A stretch of 47,925 nt of DNA from a virus: the IMG/VR virus record IMGVR_UViG_3300024255_000045, positions 1 to 47,925 of that record; one strand, given 5' to 3'. The stretch's first letter is position 1. Each line of letters starts with the position of its first letter. Shown here piece by piece: positions 43,909-47,925 of this stretch. The notes beneath the pieces were generated by a model. It searched no databases, was not told where the DNA came from, and worked only from the letters and a program-made list of their open reading frames with translations. The translations under genes were made by a program, and so were the position numbers.

Positions 43909-45577
43909 TCCAAAGAGTGATGAAGAGTTTGTAAAAAATATTTTTATTCCTTTTTTACAGAAACATAAAAAATATATTGCTGACTTGTATTTTACATGTC
44001 GTATGCCCCCATTTACTCAAGATGCTATGGGTGATATTTTTGTGTCTGATCCCAGAGATTTAACGTATCAAGCATTTACTATATCAGAAAAAACTGGTAT
44101 TCCTTTATCAGCAACTTTTAATAATATTTACGTAAGACCATCACAAAAAAATTTAGATATTTTTATCGATTTTTTTAAACCCTTGTACTATAAAGGTATC
44201 AGAACTGTAACCTTACCTCATACTATGTGGGTTTCTTCTGGTCAAATACAGAAAGAATTTCCAGAGTTGTTTATTAAAAACACAATCCTCCGTGAAGTAA
44301 CAAGACCAAATGAAATTGTGTCTCTTGCCGAAGCAGGTTTTCATTATATCAACTTAGACAGAGATTTAATGAGAGATAGAGAATCTCTTGAGAGAATTGT
44401 TGAGGCAAAGGAATACTGTGCTTCTATTAAAAAACCCGTTAAGTTATCACTCTTGGCAAATGAAACTTGCTGGGGAGGATGTCCTATTATGGTGGAGCAT
44501 TATCATTTTAATAATACAAGAACACCTGATGATCCTCAATTTTTTAATGATCCTATTTCCAGAAACTCTTGTTCAAAGTGGGATGTTGAGGATCCTTCTT
44601 GGTCTTTAAAAGCAGCGAACCTTCCACCATGGAAAAAAGACTGGGAAGAGTTTTTAGATCTTGGTGTCGATGTATTCAAAATGCATGGACGAGAAGCAAT
44701 GAGTCGTCTTAAAGAAAGTATGGATATCATCGAAAAGTGGGCAAATGATGATGAGATTCTTTTCAGTGATTTTAATAATTTTGTAGATAATATTGACTCC
44801 AAAGAAAAACCATTTGAGATTTGGAGAGATAAAATTAAAAATTGTAAGTTTGATTGTTGGAAATGTAACTATTGTAATTCTGTTGTCGAGTCACATCTTA
44901 AGAAACAACATAGACTCATTCACCCATTAGTAGAAGTTGCTCTAGAATCATTTAACAAATCAGCAAACTTAGATTCTAATTTCAAGCATAGTAGATTTAA
45001 TATTGATGGGTTAAGCTCCAATAGAGTCAGACATATGCTTAATTATATTTGTTCTTTTAAAGATACAAAATATTTGGAGGTTGGTGTATACCATGGCAGT
45101 ACATTCTGTGCTGCCATCCAAAACAATAAAATAAAAGCATATGCTGTAGATACTTGGGAAGAGCAAAAATTACAACCGTTTGTTGATGGAAAACTTTCTT
45201 TCAAAACAAACTGTAGTGTTGATGTTTTTAAAAAAAATTTAAAAAATTATCTAGGATCCAATGAAGTAAAAATTATTAACAAGAAAGCAGAAATAATCGA
45301 TTCTTCTGATGTAGAAGATAAGGTTAATGTAATTTTTTATGATGGATCACACGAACTACAAGATCAAAAAAAAGTTTTAACAAACCTCTTAAAAGTAACT
45401 GATAGCATATTTTTATTGTTAGTTGATGATGCTAATTTTGAAGGAGTCATTGACGCATCAGAACAATTTGTTAAAGAAAATAATTTGACGGTATTGTTCG
45501 AGAGAAAGTTGCTGAATAATATAGAAGATGATACAATGTGGTGGAATGGTTTGCATATGTTGGTATTACAGAAATGA
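43874..45577 (+). CDS. U32-like Fe-S barrel protein fused to a class I methyltransferase
   Basis: I chose ATG 43874 (AGGAG about 9 bases upstream) over an in-frame TTG at 43868; the protein is 567 aa. Residues 1-300 resemble the U32 'peptidase' barrel: ILREVTRPNEIVSLAEAGF, then YINLDRDLM, and GVDVFKMHGREAMSRLKES, which parallels the U32 'KIEGR' segment. Cys42, Cys199-x3-Cys203 and Cys233 could be cluster ligands, as in UbiU/UbiV-type members. A second group, Cys324-x3-Cys328-x2-Cys331-x2-Cys334, follows. From about residue 370 there is a Methyltransf_24-like domain: YLEVGVYHGSTFCAA (glycine-rich SAM loop), AVDTWEE, VNVIFYDGSH. Its TGA overlaps the next ATG. The substrate is unknown. Confidence 0.75.
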   Translation: MSKEKVFSLPINPKSDEEFVKNIFIPFLQKHKKYIADLYFTCRMPPFTQDAMGDIFVSDPRDLTYQAFTISEKTGIPLSATFNNIYVRPSQKNLDIFIDFFKPLYYKGIRTVTLPHTMWVSSGQIQKEFPELFIKNTILREVTRPNEIVSLAEAGFHYINLDRDLMRDRESLERIVEAKEYCASIKKPVKLSLLANETCWGGCPIMVEHYHFNNTRTPDDPQFFNDPISRNSCSKWDVEDPSWSLKAANLPPWKKDWEEFLDLGVDVFKMHGREAMSRLKESMDIIEKWANDDEILFSDFNNFVDNIDSKEKPFEIWRDKIKNCKFDCWKCNYCNSVVESHLKKQHRLIHPLVEVALESFNKSANLDSNFKHSRFNIDGLSSNRVRHMLNYICSFKDTKYLEVGVYHGSTFCAAIQNNKIKAYAVDTWEEQKLQPFVDGKLSFKTNCSVDVFKKNLKNYLGSNEVKIINKKAEIIDSSDVEDKVNVIFYDGSHELQDQKKVLTNLLKVTDSIFLLLVDDANFEGVIDASEQFVKENNLTVLFERKLLNNIEDDTMWWNGLHMLVLQK

Positions 45578-46209
45578 ATATAATTGATGTTTTTCCAAGT
45601 CCAGTTTATGTGGAGTATTATCCAGAAAAAGAAGTTATTAAAAGTATCACAAAACAGATGCTAAGTGAAGGAGAAATTTCTCCAAATACTTATTGTAGTG
45701 ATTTATTTCATTTAGGAAACAACTCACAATCTTCTATTTTGTATGAAGATTTTTTTGATGGATTTAGAGAATGGATTATAAACAATGCCACATATTTTAT
45801 AGAAGATGTAATGGGATATCGAATAGACGACAGTCTTTTAATAACAGATAGTTGGATAAACATTTCCAAAAAAGGGGCGTATCAACATCCCCACTACCAT
45901 ACAAATTCTTTTGTATCTGGAACATATTATGTTTCTGTAGATGACGATGCGGCACCTTTAGAATTTAACTATTGTGATATAGCACCATACGCCCAAAAAC
46001 AAAATTTAATTCTAGAAAAATCTTTAGCAACGAAATACAATTCTGATGTAATAATGGACGTAAAAGAAGGTAATCTACTTTTATGGCCATCAAATCTAAC
46101 TCATGGATTTTCTAATAATAAGTCTGATGAGAGAATATCAATATCATTTAATATCATGCCAACTCAAATGAAGACAGGGGCATATGGATTTAAGGTATCT
46201 TTGTTATGA
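45574..46209 (+). CDS. 2OG-Fe(II) oxygenase, first copy
   Basis: I chose ATG 45574 (MNIIDVFPSPVYVEYYPEKE), which overlaps the previous TGA as ATGA; an upstream in-frame ATG at 45538 would lie inside the methyltransferase. 211 residues. The double-stranded beta-helix signature is present: HPHYHTNSFVSGTYYVS with His107-x-His109 as likely iron ligands, distal His177 (LTHGFSNN) and Arg187 for the 2-oxoglutarate carboxylate (ERISISFNIMP). The N terminus 'FPSPVY' and the 'SG.YYV' segment fit the 2OG-FeII_Oxy_5 type common in cyanomyoviruses. These enzymes hydroxylate or otherwise oxidise a substrate; the substrate here is unknown. Confidence 0.88.
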   Translation: MNIIDVFPSPVYVEYYPEKEVIKSITKQMLSEGEISPNTYCSDLFHLGNNSQSSILYEDFFDGFREWIINNATYFIEDVMGYRIDDSLLITDSWINISKKGAYQHPHYHTNSFVSGTYYVSVDDDAAPLEFNYCDIAPYAQKQNLILEKSLATKYNSDVIMDVKEGNLLLWPSNLTHGFSNNKSDERISISFNIMPTQMKTGAYGFKVSLL

Positions 46210-47000
46210 TTGATTATAATGAAATAAAAAAATTATTTCCAGACGACGTTTGGGATATGGGTGTTTTATCTGGAATCAATTATAGAAAAGTCATTAACAA
46301 ACCAGTAAAAGCTTTGTGCCATTTTAAAGGAGAATTGGTAACTAATAGAATACATTCACCAGAAACTATCGAGAATGCTATTATATTTGCTAGAGCATCA
46401 GATGTTGGTAGTAACTATTCTCTCTATCTAGAAGCAGAAGATTTGTTAAAACCATATATTGATTCTGGTGTATGTGAACAAATTTACACCAACTTTAAAG
46501 AAGCAGCGATCATGTCTGGTGTTGGAGTAAGAGCAAAAAACTCTTTAGTTTATAATGAAAAATTTGGATTTCAATGCAAATTGTGTGCTTTCACATTTTA
46601 CGATGAACTTGTTAATGTACCAGATAAAAAAATTAACCAAGGATTATTAGATCTATGCAATGGGTGTAATGATTGTATTGTCAACTGCCCTGCTAATGCT
46701 ATACATGAAGATTTTATTGATAGTAGGGCATGTGATGTTTTTGTCGGACTTGGAAATCACCCAACTATTTCTTCAGTCAAATGGTTCTGGTATGAAAAAA
46801 TGAATCCACCAATTCCAGAAGATGTAGTTGCTTCTTGGGACAACATGAAAGATTATGAAGAATACATAAAATGGTCTGGTAGATATGAAATGACTCCAAA
46901 TGGTTTGACTGAAGATAGAAAAGTCATTGATATTCCCCACTGTAGAGAATGTCAAAAACAACCCAGATGTAGTAAGAGACCTATTGATAATGAACAGTAA
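46206..47000 (+). CDS. QueG-like [4Fe-4S] ferredoxin-domain protein
   Basis: 264 residues, starting by ATGA overlap with the oxygenase. A classical cluster motif CNGCNDCIVNCP is at residues 151-162, giving Cys151-x2-Cys154-x2-Cys157-x3-Cys161. It is preceded by SGVGVRAKNSLVYNEKFG, which resembles the 'G..GKNS.L....G' segment of epoxyqueuosine reductase QueG, and followed by NAIHEDFIDSRAC, as in QueG. A C-terminal HCRECQKQPRC and an FQCKLC pair could complete a second cluster. QueG is cobalamin-dependent; I cannot confirm a cobalamin site, and the protein is shorter than typical QueG. It is likely an electron-transfer or reductase partner of the neighbouring iron enzymes. The stop overlaps the next gene by 11 bases. 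Confidence 0.72.
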   Translation: MIDYNEIKKLFPDDVWDMGVLSGINYRKVINKPVKALCHFKGELVTNRIHSPETIENAIIFARASDVGSNYSLYLEAEDLLKPYIDSGVCEQIYTNFKEAAIMSGVGVRAKNSLVYNEKFGFQCKLCAFTFYDELVNVPDKKINQGLLDLCNGCNDCIVNCPANAIHEDFIDSRACDVFVGLGNHPTISSVKWFWYEKMNPPIPEDVVASWDNMKDYEEYIKWSGRYEMTPNGLTEDRKVIDIPHCRECQKQPRCSKRPIDNEQ

Positions 47001-47607
47001 TGTTGAGTGGGAAGTCCTTCCTATTTTTTCCAAACCATTAGCAATTTCTAAAATTGATAATGATATTTCTAGATTATTACAAGCAGTATGTTCTAAAGTT
47101 GAATGGGAAGAAGATGCAGATGAAACTGGTTATCTTGGTGGGTGGTCTTCTGATAGAAATATTTTAGATTCTTATCCAGATATCAAAGCATATCTAGAAA
47201 ATTTTTCACTTTCTTGTTTAAAAGATCTCTATAGATACTTCGTAGATATAAAAATTACAACATCCTGGTTTACTAGATCTCTTCCAAACGGAAGAACTAA
47301 TGATCATTCTCATTGTAATTCTTGGTTTAGTTCTGTACTCTATTTTGACGAGTATGAGGAATCATCTAATAAATTAGTTTTAAACACAGATGCTCCTAGA
47401 ATTTTAATATCACAAAAAGAAGAAAATTTATTTAATGGTCATAGTTTGACTTTACCACCACAATCTGATATGATTGTTTTGTTTCCTAGTGAAGTACGTC
47501 ACTACACAACTACAAACAAATCTAATAAAACTAGGTATTCATTAGCGTTTAATATAATGCCCAAAGGATTTGTTGGAGAAGGAGACTCCAGTTACACATA
47601 TAAATAA
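46990..47607 (+). CDS. 2OG-Fe(II) oxygenase, second copy
   Basis: Start set at ATG 46990 (MNSNVEWEVLPIFSKPLAIS), which overlaps the preceding gene by 11 bases; the longer in-frame start at 46927 would add residues encoded inside that gene. 205 residues. Likely iron ligands are His106-x-His108 (NDHSHCNSWFSSVLYF) and His171 (EVRHYTTTN), with Arg182 in TRYSLAFNIMP for 2-oxoglutarate. The C-terminal 'FNIMP' ending is shared with the first oxygenase, but the rest is clearly diverged, so this is not a recent duplicate. The stop lies inside the following late promoter. The substrate is unknown; it may act in sequence with its neighbours. Confidence 0.85.
   Translation: MNSNVEWEVLPIFSKPLAISKIDNDISRLLQAVCSKVEWEEDADETGYLGGWSSDRNILDSYPDIKAYLENFSLSCLKDLYRYFVDIKITTSWFTRSLPNGRTNDHSHCNSWFSSVLYFDEYEESSNKLVLNTDAPRILISQKEENLFNGHSLTLPPQSDMIVLFPSEVRHYTTTNKSNKTRYSLAFNIMPKGFVGEGDSSYTYK
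47599..47606 (+). promoter_or_regulatory. T4-type late promoter for the 66-aa gene
   Basis: TATAAATA is an exact late-core match overlapping the final Tyr-Lys codons and TAA stop of the second oxygenase. The next ATG is at 47632, 25 bases downstream. Confidence 0.65.
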
Positions 47608-47631
47608 TCACACATCATTCTTTATTAAAAA

Positions 47632-47832
47632 ATGGACACTGAACAACTTAAGAAAAATTTTGTCGATCAACTAGAGCAAGCAGATAAGCAAATTGCTGAG
47701 TTGGAAACAAACCTTGTAAAAGCAAGAGAGTACAAACTAAAATTACAGGGAGGTCTAGAGACTTTAGAACTCCTCAATCCATCGGAAGAAGGAGAACCAG
47801 CAGAAGCAGCACCCACAGAAGTAGCAGAATAA
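47632..47832 (+). CDS. small coiled-coil protein, 66 aa
   Basis: MDTEQLKKNFVDQLEQADKQ starts a single long helix with heptad-spaced Leu/Ile/Val (IAELETNLVKAREYKLKLQG), followed by an acidic Glu/Ala/Pro tail (NPSEEGEPAEAAPTEVAE). There is no membrane segment. Short proteins of this style are common in marine T4-like phages, but I know no function. It has its own late promoter and an intrinsic terminator directly after it, so it forms an independent one-gene unit between the enzyme cassette and the neck gene, which suggests separate dosage. Confidence 0.8.
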   Translation: MDTEQLKKNFVDQLEQADKQIAELETNLVKAREYKLKLQGGLETLELLNPSEEGEPAEAAPTEVAE

Positions 47833-47839
47833 CTCTCAG

Positions 47840-47875
47840 ATCCCTTCTTCCTAAATAGGTAAGAAGGGATTTTTT
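47840..47875 (+). terminator. intrinsic terminator after the 66-aa gene
   Basis: ATCCCTTCTT (47840-47849) pairs perfectly with AAGAAGGGAT (47861-47870) and is followed by a T-run to 47875. It lies 7 bases after the stop codon. Its loop carries CCTAAATAGG, discussed separately. Confidence 0.85.
47850..47857 (+). promoter_or_regulatory. possible late promoter element in the terminator loop
   Basis: CCTAAATA contains CTAAATA, a variant of the late core, and lies 25 bases upstream of the ATG at 47883, the spacing seen for other late promoters here. It sits entirely in the loop of the terminator hairpin, so it may simply be loop sequence. Confidence 0.4.
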
Positions 47876-47882
47876 GTGTGTA

Positions 47883-47925
47883 ATGGCGTCTCCAAATTCA
47901 AGAGCTGATCTTATCACATATTGTA
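47883..47925 (+). CDS. neck protein gp13-like, 5' end only
   Basis: ATG 47883 opens a frame that runs off the right edge after 14 codons, MASPNSRADLITYC. This opening resembles the start of the gp13-type neck proteins of marine T4-like phages, in which the next segment would be a 'LGAPV.EIN' motif related to T4 gp13. T4 gene order (fibres/wac, then 13, 14, 15) supports this. Only 14 residues are visible, so the call rests on memory of the N terminus and on position. Confidence 0.55.
   Translation, partial: MASPNSRADLITYC

Noticed and set aside
45538-45573. Upstream ATG for the first 2OG oxygenase
   Set aside because: The added residues lie inside the methyltransferase coding region, while the ATG at 45574 gives a classic ATGA coupling and a family-like N terminus (FPSPVY).
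46927-46989. Upstream ATG for the second 2OG oxygenase
   Set aside because: It would extend the overlap with the Fe-S gene to 74 bases and code for residues unrelated to oxygenase N termini; ATG 46990 is simpler.
1-47925. tRNA genes, CRISPR arrays, insertion sequences or integrase attachment sites
   Set aside because: Reading through the window I found no cloverleaf-like segments, regular spacer-repeat arrays, transposase motifs or terminal inverted repeats. Intergenic space is too short for most of these.

Overview
The window is a contiguous late structural region from a T4-like myovirus, probably marine. A cyanophage (Synechococcus or Prochlorococcus) or a closely related uncultured or pelagic myophage fits best. 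Support comes from the all-plus-strand gene order gp25 - gp6 - gp7-like - gp8 - giant tail/fibre genes - (start of) gp13-like, from T4-type late promoters (TATAAATA and close variants), and from cyanomyovirus-style hallmarks: a PAAR tip protein, a tiny basic protein beginning MAKSRIGLSGGDTIE, a DUF4815 protein and 2OG-Fe(II) oxygenases. The DNA is AT-rich. No host marker, tRNA or photosynthesis gene is present, so the host cannot be read from this window.

Layout: (1) 1-2801, baseplate hub/tip neighbourhood: the 3' end of an unidentified gene, two overlapping small ORFs, a 312-aa putative virion protein, a PAAR spike-tip protein, a 49-aa basic protein, and two conserved-looking unknowns. (2) 2832-17385, baseplate wedge: gp25, gp6, a 3496-aa gp7-position protein and gp8, ending in an intrinsic terminator. 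(3) 17441-31029: a late promoter, a 2706-aa DUF4815 protein, a small coiled-coil protein, a 1572-aa fibre-like protein and a 169-aa unknown. (4) 31069-43908: a 2880-aa fibre, a single-domain LamG lectin-like protein, a 651-aa fibre and two post-fibre helical proteins. (5) 43874-47607: four overlapping genes for predicted iron-dependent enzymes (U32-like barrel fused to a methyltransferase, two 2OG-Fe(II) oxygenases, a QueG-like [4Fe-4S] protein). (6) 47632-47925: a small coiled-coil protein, a terminator, and the first 14 codons of a gp13-like neck gene.

The structural genes should build the baseplate wedges, the hub tip and host-recognition fibres. Four giant ORFs (3496, 2706, 1572 and 2880 aa) take up about two thirds of the window. 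They appear to have grown by reuse of a few modules: a 'GxGY..P' beta repeat, an 'RGxxxT' beta module and an alpha-helical 'RDL..I...DL.FGGN...AIRNW' module. The most unusual content is the translationally coupled redox/methyltransferase cassette between the fibre genes and the neck gene. It may be a late-expressed modification pathway acting on a fibre, glycan, RNA or small-molecule substrate; its substrate is unknown.
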